Source: an uncultured Bacteroidota bacterium
GTDB taxonomy: Bacteria; Bacteroidota; Bacteroidia; Bacteroidales; F082
DNA length: 49,618 nucleotides
Assembly: GCA_903957365.1 (NCBI GenBank)
Contig: CAJBPB010000277.1
Span: 1 to 49,618 of the forward strand
Reading direction: 5' to 3'
In this document: positions 42,588 to 49,618 of the stretch, in pieces
How the letters are laid out: every line of letters begins with the position of its first letter
Numbering within the stretch: the stretch's first letter is position 1
Notes under the pieces: generated by a model
Databases searched by the model: none
Seen by the model: the letters and a program-made list of their open reading frames with translations, nothing else
What the model was told of the DNA's origin: nothing
Translations under genes and position numbers: made by a program

Positions 42588-43670
42588 TCAAATAATAATG
42601 CCTTTTCTGTCAATTTTACCACTTTCCAAAAATGGAATCCTTTCAATATGAATGATTTGTCGTGGTATTTCATGTGAATCCAAGGCTTCTGAAAGTTGTT
42701 TCCATAATTGATATAATGCCTTGATACCAAACTTTTCTTCACAATACAGTACTACGGTTTCACCTGCTTTTTCATCTTTCAAAGTGCTGATGATGAATGG
42801 TTTATTGAACAGATGTCTGATTTTATTCTCGACTTCTTCGGGATGAATTTTTCGTCCGGCACTTACAATCACATGGTCGTTCCGGCCATGAATTTTGAAT
42901 CTGTTTCCTTCATCAATCTCTGCAATGTCGTTTGTGATGACAGGATCTTTCTGCACAAAAGGCGCTGTAATCACCAGGCAAGCCCGCTGATCAAGCGAAA
43001 CATGAATATTTTCAAATGGTGTAAACCAATCGGATCTGTTGGTTCCGTTGATCGGTCTTAATGCGATATGACTTAGCGTTTCAGTCATGCCGTATGTATG
43101 ATAACACTGTGTTTCAATATTTTGCAAATCATTTTCAAGTTTCTGCTCAATGGCGCTTCCACCGATAATCAGTATTTTAATAAGATGGAATTTATCAGGC
43201 GATTGTTTCAGAATCTGATTCACCTGCAAAGGAACCATCGCGGAAAAACCGACAGGCGTTTCAAGTTTTTCAACCGGATTTGCGCTTACGTCTGTTGTAA
43301 TCAGGTCCATACTGATAACCATCGCACGGACAATCATCATTTTCCCGGCAATATAATCGGGTGATAAGCATAAAAGGGCTTTCATTCCTTTGCCAAGCCT
43401 CAAAAATTGTCCTGTTGCAAAAGCACTTTCGATCATACTTTGTTTCAAAACCTGCATCTTCTTTGGTTTACCTGTCGAACCGGAAGTCTGCAGCGAAATC
43501 TCATCGTTTTCTCCAATCCATTCTCTGTAAAACCCAAGCACTTGCATCGCCAAGGCATTCGTTTCAATCCTGCATTGTTCCTCCAGATTTACCGGGGTTA
43601 ACAGTTTCCCATTCAAAAACAAAGTGTGAGAAGTCCAGACATTCATGGCTTTAACGATTTCGTTTTCCAT
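42588..43670 (-). CDS. menE: o-Succinylbenzoate-CoA ligase
   Basis: A 360-residue AMP-forming ligase that activates o-succinylbenzoate in menaquinone synthesis. The P-loop SLQTSGSTGKPKKMQVL, the A5 region TYGMTETLSHIALRP, the hinge GRNDHVIVSAGRKIHPEEVE and the C-terminal lysine in LESGKIDRKGI are visible. It is shorter than the usual 450-500 residues, with a reduced N-terminal domain; this compact form is known for Bacteroidota. Its start overlaps menC by 28 bp, so translation is coupled. It is the last gene of the men unit. Confidence 0.9.
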   Translation of the reverse strand: MENEIVKAMNVWTSHTLFLNGKLLTPVNLEEQCRIETNALAMQVLGFYREWIGENDEISLQTSGSTGKPKKMQVLKQSMIESAFATGQFLRLGKGMKALLCLSPDYIAGKMMIVRAMVISMDLITTDVSANPVEKLETPVGFSAMVPLQVNQILKQSPDKFHLIKILIIGGSAIEQKLENDLQNIETQCYHTYGMTETLSHIALRPINGTNRSDWFTPFENIHVSLDQRACLVITAPFVQKDPVITNDIAEIDEGNRFKIHGRNDHVIVSAGRKIHPEEVENKIRHLFNKPFIISTLKDEKAGETVVLYCEEKFGIKALYQLWKQLSEALDSHEIPRQIIHIERIPFLESGKIDRKGIII

Positions 43671-44695
43671 TGTAACATAGGATTGTAATAAAGCTTGCCG
43701 TTGCGCAATTCAAGCGGTGATCCGATATTATTTGTAAAAAGTTGTCCGGTACCCAGTCCCTGTGTGATTGGGTTCGCCGTTTTGAAAGTCCACTGCGCGA
43801 TGGCATTCAAACCGATATTTGATTCAAGTGCTGAGGTAATCCACCAACCGATACTGACTGCCTCGGCATGATGAATCCATTTTTTTGCGACACCTATTCC
43901 TCCCAATAAACTGGGCTTCAATATGATGAATGAAGGTTTAATCTGTGCAAGTAAATGCGGCTGTTTCTCCTCAGAAACGCCAATCAATTCTTCATCGAGT
44001 GCAACAGGCACAGGACTTTCACGGCAGATTCTAGCCAACGAACAAGGCTGTTTTGGCTTGATGGGTTGTTCAATGGAATGAATACCGAATTCGGATAGCC
44101 GTTTAATTTTTTCAAGCGCTTGTTTCTCAGTGAAAGCGCCGTTGGCATCCAATCTTATTTCAAGCTGGCCAGACGAAAATTCTTTTCTGACAGACTGTAT
44201 AATTGCCAGCTCTTCGTTAAAATCGATGGCTCCGACCTTCATTTTAATACAATTAAAACCCGCGTCCAGCTTTTGTTTTATCTGTTTTTTCATGAATGCG
44301 GCATCGCCCATCCACACAAGTCCATTGGTTGCAATTCCGGCAAAACCTTTGGTAAAATCCGTTTCACCAAACAAACATTTTCCGCCTTCAGCCAAATCAA
44401 ACAATGCGGTTTCAAGACCAAAACGGATAGCAGGAAACAATGCGCCACGTTTTATGATCCATTGCGAATAATCGTTAATATTATCGCACAATGATTTCAA
44501 TTCGTCTTCGAAAAGACCGGTATCATCCGGACTTAAGCCCGGAATAAGGCTACATTCGCCAATTCCAAAGCACTCAGGAGAATCCTGTAATGCAACGAAA
44601 ATATACCAGGAATCTTTGGTATGCAATACTCCCCGTGAGGTTCCACTCGCCTGCTTAAATATGAGCGTATGTTTTTTGAATCGTGCTGTCAGCAT
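43643..44695 (-). CDS. menC: o-Succinylbenzoate synthase
   Basis: A 350-residue enolase-superfamily enzyme that dehydrates SHCHC to o-succinylbenzoate. The catalytic lysine motif is IKMKVGAIDF, the metal ligands are in RLDANGAF, SIEQPIKP and ALDEELIG, and the second lysine is in FIILKPSLLGGI, in the right order. The length is normal. It lies 1 bp after menA and overlaps menE, so the three form a coupled unit. Confidence 0.93.
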   Translation of the reverse strand: MLTARFKKHTLIFKQASGTSRGVLHTKDSWYIFVALQDSPECFGIGECSLIPGLSPDDTGLFEDELKSLCDNINDYSQWIIKRGALFPAIRFGLETALFDLAEGGKCLFGETDFTKGFAGIATNGLVWMGDAAFMKKQIKQKLDAGFNCIKMKVGAIDFNEELAIIQSVRKEFSSGQLEIRLDANGAFTEKQALEKIKRLSEFGIHSIEQPIKPKQPCSLARICRESPVPVALDEELIGVSEEKQPHLLAQIKPSFIILKPSLLGGIGVAKKWIHHAEAVSIGWWITSALESNIGLNAIAQWTFKTANPITQGLGTGQLFTNNIGSPLELRNGKLYYNPMLQWKTKSLKP

Positions 44696-44696
44696 A

Positions 44697-45596
44697 TCAA
44701 ATCAGATTACAACAGCCAAAAACAAGAGTCAGCAACAGGGTTTTTATGGCCAGTTTCTTCAAAAACGGATCAAGCTGATCCAACAGACTGGTCTTGCGGA
44801 TTTTAGCAAGATCGATGATAAAAAGTGGTAAAAGAAATAAAAACGTAAATTGATATACTCCTTTGAAATTCAATATATTATACACAGAAAGCATAATAAA
44901 TGGCAAAAGAATGAGCAGACAGTGATACAGAAAGGCATTCCGAAAGCCAATTTTAACCACGACCGTATTTTTTTTGTTTGCTTTGTCGTTTGCCATATCG
45001 CGCATATTGTTGAGGTTGAGCACGCCCGTACTCAATAATCCCATGGCAGCAGCCGGAAGCAAAACCTGAAGACCAAGTGTTTTTGTCGAAAGTAAAAATG
45101 TTCCGCAAACGCCAACCAATCCAAAAAAAAGAAACACGAAAAAATCGCCAAAACCCACATACCCGTAAGGATTTTTGCCAACAGTATAATTAATTGCTGC
45201 GGCAATCGCGCCGATACCGGTCAGCACAAAAAGCAGTGAAGACATCAGACTGAGTCCGGAAGCAAGAAAAACAAGGGCCAATCCGCTTATAAATGATAAA
45301 AAAGCAAAAAGAATTACCGCATATTTCATTTCCCCGGATGTAATTTCTCCTGATTGTACTGTTCTCATCGGGCCGATACGATGCTGGTTATCAATCCCGC
45401 TTTTCGAATCGCCATAATCATTTGCCATATTCGACAGTATCTGTAAAAATAGCGTTGTGATTCCGGCAAGGATTACTGGCAATACCGCGAAATTTTTCTG
45501 ACCTGCCGCCACAAAACCACCCATGGCGATGCTCGACAGCGCCAATGGCAAAGTGCGCAGCCGTGCTGCTTTGATCCATGATTTAACAGATGCCAT
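44697..45596 (-). CDS. menA: 1,4-Dihydroxy-2-naphthoate polyprenyltransferase
   Basis: A 299-residue UbiA-family membrane enzyme with about nine helices that prenylates dihydroxynaphthoate. The first Asp-rich motif is NDYGDSKSGIDNQHRIG, followed by PMRTVQSGEITSGEM; the second is NLNNMRDMANDKANKKN. The length is typical. It is 97 bp downstream of menB and 1 bp upstream of menC. No TAnnTTTG box was found in the 97-bp gap, so it may be transcribed from the menB promoter. Confidence 0.94.
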   Translation of the reverse strand: MASVKSWIKAARLRTLPLALSSIAMGGFVAAGQKNFAVLPVILAGITTLFLQILSNMANDYGDSKSGIDNQHRIGPMRTVQSGEITSGEMKYAVILFAFLSFISGLALVFLASGLSLMSSLLFVLTGIGAIAAAINYTVGKNPYGYVGFGDFFVFLFFGLVGVCGTFLLSTKTLGLQVLLPAAAMGLLSTGVLNLNNMRDMANDKANKKNTVVVKIGFRNAFLYHCLLILLPFIMLSVYNILNFKGVYQFTFLFLLPLFIIDLAKIRKTSLLDQLDPFLKKLAIKTLLLTLVFGCCNLI

Positions 45597-45693
45597 CGTT
45601 TTTAGCGCTGAAGTTTTGAATAAGTATGAAAACCTGAAGAGACTAGTTGAAAATTATTTAGCATTGTGATAGATGCCATTAAACCTAAGCATT

Positions 45694-46515
45694 TCAGGGA
45701 AATTTCGGATATTTATGAAAATCGGGTTCGCGTTTTTCGAGAAATGCATGTTTTCCTTCCTGGGCTTCCTCGGTCAGATAATACAACAAGGTCGCATTAC
45801 CGGCAAATTCCTGCAATCCGGCCTGTCCGTCCAGCTCGGCATTTAATCCGAGTTTAATCATACGTAAGGCCATCGGACTACGTTTCATCATGATTTCACA
45901 CCATTCTACCGTTGTGTCTTCGAGTTGTTCGAGCGGAACAACTTTATTTACCAAACCCATCTCAAGCGCTTCCCTTGCTGAATAAAACTGGTTGAGAAAC
46001 CATATTTCACGGGCTTTCTTTTGTCCGACAATGCTAGCCAGATAGGAAGATCCGAAACCGGCATCAAAACTACCAACTTTTGGTCCGACCTGCCCGAAAC
46101 GTGCATTATCAGAAGCAACCGTGAGGTCGCAGATTACATGCAGCACATGTCCTCCACCCACTGCCCAACCGTTGACCATAGCGATGACGGGTTTTGGCAT
46201 GGAACGGATTTTACGTTGCACATCCAGAACATTTAGCCGGGGAATGCCATTTTCGTCGAGATAGCCACCTTCGCCTTTCACCTGCTGGTCGCCACCGCTG
46301 CAAAAAGCTTTGTCGCCTTCACCGGTAAGGACAATTACATAAATATCATTGCTTTCGCGACAGATATCCAGTGATTCCGCAATTTCAAATGTGGTCGTCG
46401 GGCGAAAGGCATTGTGCACTTCGGGCCGGTTGATGGTAATTTTGGCGATGTGATTCCAGCTTTCGAAGCGGATATCTTTGAAGACTTTCAATGAAGTCCA
46501 GTTACGTTTTGTCAT
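45694..46515 (-). CDS. menB: 1,4-Dihydroxy-2-naphthoyl-CoA synthase
   Basis: A 273-residue crotonase-family enzyme that closes the naphthoate ring from o-succinylbenzoyl-CoA. It shows the N-terminal [15 protein letters not shown], the CoA-binding [10 protein letters not shown], the oxyanion-hole [18 protein letters not shown] and the MenB-specific [18 protein letters not shown] followed by [11 protein letters not shown]. The length and motifs distinguish it from other crotonases. It heads the menB-A-C-E series with a promoter box at 46533-46540. menF and menD are not in the window. Confidence 0.96.
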   Translation of the reverse strand: MTKRNWTSLKVFKDIRFESWNHIAKITINRPEVHNAFRPTTTFEIAESLDICRESNDIYVIVLTGEGDKAFCSGGDQQVKGEGGYLDENGIPRLNVLDVQRKIRSMPKPVIAMVNGWAVGGGHVLHVICDLTVASDNARFGQVGPKVGSFDAGFGSSYLASIVGQKKAREIWFLNQFYSAREALEMGLVNKVVPLEQLEDTTVEWCEIMMKRSPMALRMIKLGLNAELDGQAGLQEFAGNATLLYYLTEEAQEGKHAFLEKREPDFHKYPKFP

Positions 46516-46532
46516 GTTACAGTGCTTTGTTG

Positions 46533-46540
46533 CAAAAATA
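46533..46540 (-). promoter_or_regulatory. -7 promoter box of menB
   Basis: Reads TATTTTTG on the minus strand (TAnnTTTG), 17 nt upstream of the menB ATG at 46515. Confidence 0.55.
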
Positions 46541-46632
46541 GTTAGTTTATCGACAAGCTTTAGTTAATTGCTCAGATTGATAAGATTTCCGTTTTCGATT
46601 AACAAAAGTTTTAAGCAAATGTTTGCCATTCA

Positions 46633-47199
46633 CTATTTTTTACTCACTTCTTTGTGCCTGAAACACTTTATCAGATGGTCATTCATCATGCCGGTAGCCT
46701 GCATGAAGGCATAACAAATTGTGCTTCCGACAAATTTAAAACCTCTGGCAATCAATGCTTTGCTCATAGCATCGGATTCATCTGATTTCACCGGCATCGC
46801 TTTGAGTGAAGAAAGTGTATTATCAATGGTTTGATAATCTGTAAACTGCCAGATGAACTTGTCGAAACTCCCAAATTCCTTCTGAATGCGTATAAATGCT
46901 ATCGCATTGCCAATAGTAGCCTTGATTTTCAGCCGGTTCCGGATGATACCGGCATCATTCATCAGTTCCTCGATTTTATCATCGTCATATCGGGCAATTT
47001 TTTGGGCATCAAAACCATCAAATGCCTGTCTGAAGTTTTCTCTTTTGTTCAGGATCGTTTGCCAGCTTAATCCGGCCTGAAAAGCATCCAGTACCAGATA
47101 TTCGAAAAGTTTTGCATCATCATGCAAAGGTGTGCCCCATTCATCATCATGGTATTGAATCATTAAGACATTGTTTGAAGGCCAATCGCATCGTTCCAT
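46633..47199 (-). CDS. tag: DNA-3-methyladenine glycosylase I
   Basis: A 188-residue Tag family glycosylase that excises 3-methyladenine from alkylated DNA. The zinc ligands are all in place: C4, H17 (in YHDDEWG), H175 and C179 (in NDHLIKCF). The conserved LDAFQAGLSWQTILNKRENF and the GFKFVGSTICYAFMQATGMM region are also present. The length equals that of the E. coli enzyme. It is transcribed alone, divergently from the helicase, with a promoter box at 47216-47223. Confidence 0.96.
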   Translation of the reverse strand: MERCDWPSNNVLMIQYHDDEWGTPLHDDAKLFEYLVLDAFQAGLSWQTILNKRENFRQAFDGFDAQKIARYDDDKIEELMNDAGIIRNRLKIKATIGNAIAFIRIQKEFGSFDKFIWQFTDYQTIDNTLSSLKAMPVKSDESDAMSKALIARGFKFVGSTICYAFMQATGMMNDHLIKCFRHKEVSKK

Positions 47200-47215
47200 T
47201 GTTTCCAGTTTTGCC

Positions 47216-47223
47216 CAAAAATA
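47216..47223 (-). promoter_or_regulatory. -7 promoter box of tag
   Basis: Reads TATTTTTG on the minus strand (TAnnTTTG), 16 nt upstream of the tag ATG at 47199. Confidence 0.5.
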
Positions 47224-47405
47224 TAAAATTCATCGATAACGGCTTTTCTAAATACTTAATAAAAATGAACCAAACAACGGTCAAAATCGATGAAAATGAG
47301 GTATTCATTGGAGAGTTTTTCTGTTTCCCTGACGAATTTAGTGTCGAATCTACCTGATTTATAAGTATTTTCATGTTTTCAACATAATTGCACCTGAATA
47401 ATGAC

Positions 47406-47413
47406 TACCTTTG
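47406..47413 (+). promoter_or_regulatory. -7 promoter box of the DEAD-box helicase gene
   Basis: TACCTTTG matches TAnnTTTG. A frame starting at ATG 47401 would include this box in its coding sequence, which argues for the ATG at 47437 as the true start. The leader would be about 17-20 nt. Confidence 0.6.
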
Positions 47414-47436
47414 CCGCTCATTATTTAAAATATTTT

Positions 47437-49446
47437 ATGCCTAATTTTCAAGAACTTGGCCTGAATCCCGACCTCCAAAAAGCCGTTGAGGCACTCGGAT
47501 TCAAAGAGCCAATGCCGGTTCAAGCGGCCGTTATCCCCATTTTATTAGAAACTCCTACCGACCTGGTCGGATTGGCACAAACCGGAACCGGCAAAACGGC
47601 AGCCTTCGGATTGCCTGTTTTACAACACATTGACACCGATCTCCGTCAAACACAGGCCGTAATTCTGTGTCCTACCCGCGAGCTGTGTATTCAGATTACC
47701 AAAGACCTGACAAGCTTCGCTGTTTTCATGCCCAAGATGAAGATTATCCCGATTTATGGTGGTGCAAGCATCGAAGTACAGATGAAACAATTGTACGACA
47801 ATCCGCAAATCATTGTTGCCACACCAGGCAGGATGAACGATATGATTCGTCGTGGAAAAACTGATCTTTCCCATGTGAAATGGGTTGTGCTCGACGAAGC
47901 AGATGAAATGCTCGATATGGGATTTCAGGAAGAAGTCGATACTATTTTGCAGGAAATGCCGAAAGAAAAACACACTTTGTTGTTCTCGGCAACCATGCCA
48001 AGTCAGGTTGAACGCATCCTGACCAAATACATGAAAAAACCTGTGATTAAAACCGTTGGCGACCGCAATGCCGGAACAGCCAATGTGAAACACATTTACT
48101 ATCTGGTTCACGCCAAAGATCGTTATGTTGCCCTGAAACGTATTGCCGATTACAATCCTAATATCTATGCCATCGTTTTTTGCCGCACACGGCGCGAAAC
48201 GCAGGAAATTGCTGACTCACTGATCCGTGACGGTTACAATGCCGACGCTTTACATGGCGATTTATCGCAATCACAACGCGACCATGTAATGAACCGTTTC
48301 CGTGTACGTAACCTGCAAATGCTGGTTGCTACCGACGTAGCTGCCCGCGGACTTGACGTGACCGATCTTACCCACGTAATCAACTATAATCTTCCTGATG
48401 AATCTGAAACCTATATTCACCGCAGTGGCCGTACAGGCCGCGCCGACAAAAACGGTGTGTGTGTAAGTATCATTAATATGAAGGAAAAAGGTAAAATCAA
48501 GATGATCGAAAAATCGGTCGGACGTGAGTTTGCCAAAGCAAAAATACCTACCGGTGTGCAGGTTTGCGAGAAACAATTATTCAATCAGATCGACAGAATG
48601 GAAAAAGTGGTTGTGAACCATGAAGACATCGATTCTTTCCTTCCTGTAATTTTCCGCAAACTGGAATATCTTGACCGTGAAGAGGTAATCAAACGATTTG
48701 TTTCACTTGAATTCAATAGTTTCCTCGAATATTACCGCGATGCACAGGATCTGAATGTAGATGAAACACGCAGCAGCCGTGACGATTATAGTGAAAGATC
48801 ATTTGGCCGCGACCGTAACCGTGGTGACAGACCAGACAGACCAGCACGCACTGGTGACAGCTATAGCCGTGATCGTGGCGACAGACCTGAAAGAAGTGAC
48901 AGACCAGACAGAGGTGACAGACCAGACCGCGGCGCAAGACGTCCGGAAGGTGACAGGGACGATGCACGCAGAGGAAACCGCAGCAGCGGTGGCTTCCAGC
49001 GAATGTTTATCAGCATTGGCCGTAAAGACGATATCAATACACCTCCGAATTTGATTGGAATCATCAATGAAGTAACCCGTTCACGCGATGTAAACATCGG
49101 CCGTATCGATATCAGCGACGCTTATTCGTTTATTGATATTGACAGTCAATCTGTTGGCACTGTTATGGAATCATTCGCGAACGCGAGAATGAATCCAAGA
49201 GGCATCCGTATTGAAGTTGCCGGCGAACGCGAAGCTGAAAGAGATTCTTCTAAACCACGGAATAAAACCAGTTATGCAAGTGAACCACGAAGTGACAGGA
49301 AAGAAAGACCTGCCATTCATCGTTCTGATAAGCCTGCATCGGATTACAAAGAGCGCACAGGTAAACTCATTTCGGACCACAATGATCGTACAGGAAAGCC
49401 TAAACCAAGTTACAGAGATCGTCCGGATAAAAGAACCAGAAGATAA
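47437..49446 (+). CDS. DEAD-box RNA helicase with DbpA-type C-terminal domain
   Basis: A 669-residue ATP-dependent RNA helicase counted from ATG 47437, 24 nt past the -7 box. Motifs in order: AQTGTGKTAAFGLP (I), PTRELCIQ (Ia), TPGRM (Ib), VLDEADEMLDMGF (II), LFSATMP (III), IVFCRTRRETQEI (IV), VATDVAARGLDV (V) and YIHRSGRTGR (VI). After a basic, aspartate- and arginine-rich linker with GDRPDR-type tandem repeats comes a DbpA-type RNA-binding domain (FISIGRKDDINTPPNLIGII, then IRIEVAGER) and a basic tail. It resembles DeaD/CsdA in ribosome assembly and mRNA handling, especially in cold. A strong terminator follows. Confidence 0.93.
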   Translation: MPNFQELGLNPDLQKAVEALGFKEPMPVQAAVIPILLETPTDLVGLAQTGTGKTAAFGLPVLQHIDTDLRQTQAVILCPTRELCIQITKDLTSFAVFMPKMKIIPIYGGASIEVQMKQLYDNPQIIVATPGRMNDMIRRGKTDLSHVKWVVLDEADEMLDMGFQEEVDTILQEMPKEKHTLLFSATMPSQVERILTKYMKKPVIKTVGDRNAGTANVKHIYYLVHAKDRYVALKRIADYNPNIYAIVFCRTRRETQEIADSLIRDGYNADALHGDLSQSQRDHVMNRFRVRNLQMLVATDVAARGLDVTDLTHVINYNLPDESETYIHRSGRTGRADKNGVCVSIINMKEKGKIKMIEKSVGREFAKAKIPTGVQVCEKQLFNQIDRMEKVVVNHEDIDSFLPVIFRKLEYLDREEVIKRFVSLEFNSFLEYYRDAQDLNVDETRSSRDDYSERSFGRDRNRGDRPDRPARTGDSYSRDRGDRPERSDRPDRGDRPDRGARRPEGDRDDARRGNRSSGGFQRMFISIGRKDDINTPPNLIGIINEVTRSRDVNIGRIDISDAYSFIDIDSQSVGTVMESFANARMNPRGIRIEVAGEREAERDSSKPRNKTSYASEPRSDRKERPAIHRSDKPASDYKERTGKLISDHNDRTGKPKPSYRDRPDKRTRR

Positions 49447-49471
49447 CAACAATAGTTGTGATTTTATAATC

Positions 49472-49504
49472 AAAAACCTGATATTTTGAATATCAGGTTT
49501 TTTT
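49472..49504 (+). terminator. Rho-independent terminator of the helicase gene
   Basis: A 14-bp stem (AAAAACCTGATATT pairing with AATATCAGGTTTTT) with a 3-nt loop and a T-run, 26 bp after the helicase stop. Confidence 0.9.
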
Positions 49505-49562
49505 ATACCAGAACAATCAATTTGAACCAATTCTGAACATAAAAAAGTCGCGGACTTAATTA

Positions 49563-49618
49563 GTCCATAAAGTCGGGAGTTTGATTCAGAATGTTCGGGT
49601 TCGAGATGTCGATGAGCT
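49563..49618. repeat. 130-bp imperfect-palindrome repeat, copy 3 (reverse, truncated by window end)
   Basis: The last 56 bases are the reverse complement of the right end of copies 1 and 2, beginning with GTCCATAA. By hand about 51 of 56 positions match copy 1. The rest lies past the window edge. The outer flank (read out of the element) is TAATTAAGTCC, so an 8-mer such as TAAGTCCG is the expected direct repeat on the other side. Just outside, an incomplete hairpin (GGACTTAATTAGTCC) suggests insertion into a terminator-like sequence. Confidence 0.8.

Noticed and set aside
47265-47357. 30-codon plus-strand frame upstream of the helicase gene
   Set aside because: No promoter box or recognisable domain, and it sits in the divergent promoter region of tag and the helicase.
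47401-47436. Upstream ATG extension of the helicase
   Set aside because: It would place the TACCTTTG promoter box inside the coding sequence, and the added residues are not helicase-like.
1-49618. CRISPR array, tRNA, rRNA, intact insertion sequence or prophage
   Set aside because: No regularly spaced short repeats, no tRNA- or rRNA-like sequence, and no transposase, recombinase or phage structural gene were recognised.

Overview
The window is a stretch of a Bacteroidota genome, most likely class Bacteroidia. Three things support this. Many genes are preceded by the Bacteroidota -7 promoter motif TAnnTTTG. The gene content is typical of the phylum: a protein with a type IX secretion C-terminal domain, an S46 dipeptidyl-peptidase, an RprXY-like two-component system and an RND pump fused to a TolC-like protein. 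Finally, no classical Shine-Dalgarno sites stand out. I saw no rRNA, tRNA, CRISPR array, phage or intact insertion sequence. The genus cannot be fixed from the sequence alone.

Layout. 1-6368 (minus): membrane arm of a hydrogenase-4/Ehr-like complex (two tandem HyfB-type subunits, HyfC, HyfE, and HyfF cut by the window edge), divergent from a Crp/Fnr regulator at 6675 with a perfect FNR-type palindrome between them. 7448-13597: CtpA-type protease, DUF2200 and DUF1801 genes, a secreted kelch-like protein and a six-helix histidine kinase. 13796-15433: a small accessory island holding a PIN-toxin/antitoxin pair and an orphan lipoprotein, each followed by a related repeat of about 200 bp. 15569-18623: nitroreductase, DUF6265 lipoprotein, MOSC protein and glucose-6-phosphate isomerase. 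About 18742-18866: a candidate small RNA. 18978-21108: RprXY-like two-component system. 21173-26903: serine hydrolase, DUF302, SMP-30-like lipoprotein, and an LPP20/TPR lipoprotein pair. 27169-32692: CzcA-like heavy-metal efflux adaptor and pump. 33113-35284: DPP7-like S46 peptidase.

35635-42288 (minus) is a tightly packed eight-gene carotenoid operon: crtB, crtZ, crtYcd, cruF-like, acyltransferase, glycosyltransferase, a secreted TPR protein and crtI. A palindromic operator candidate overlaps its promoter. The gene set predicts a hydroxylated, glycosylated and acylated C40 carotenoid. 42588-46515 carries menB, menA, menC and menE of the menaquinone pathway. The window ends with tag (DNA glycosylase) and a DEAD-box RNA helicase.

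The most unusual non-coding signal is a 130-bp imperfect-palindrome repeat present three times (10188-10317, 35290-35419, and 49563 to the window end in reverse). It has 8-bp terminal inverted repeats. In both complete copies it is flanked by a copy-specific 8-bp direct repeat, which suggests a MITE or ERIC-like mobile element that inserts just downstream of genes.
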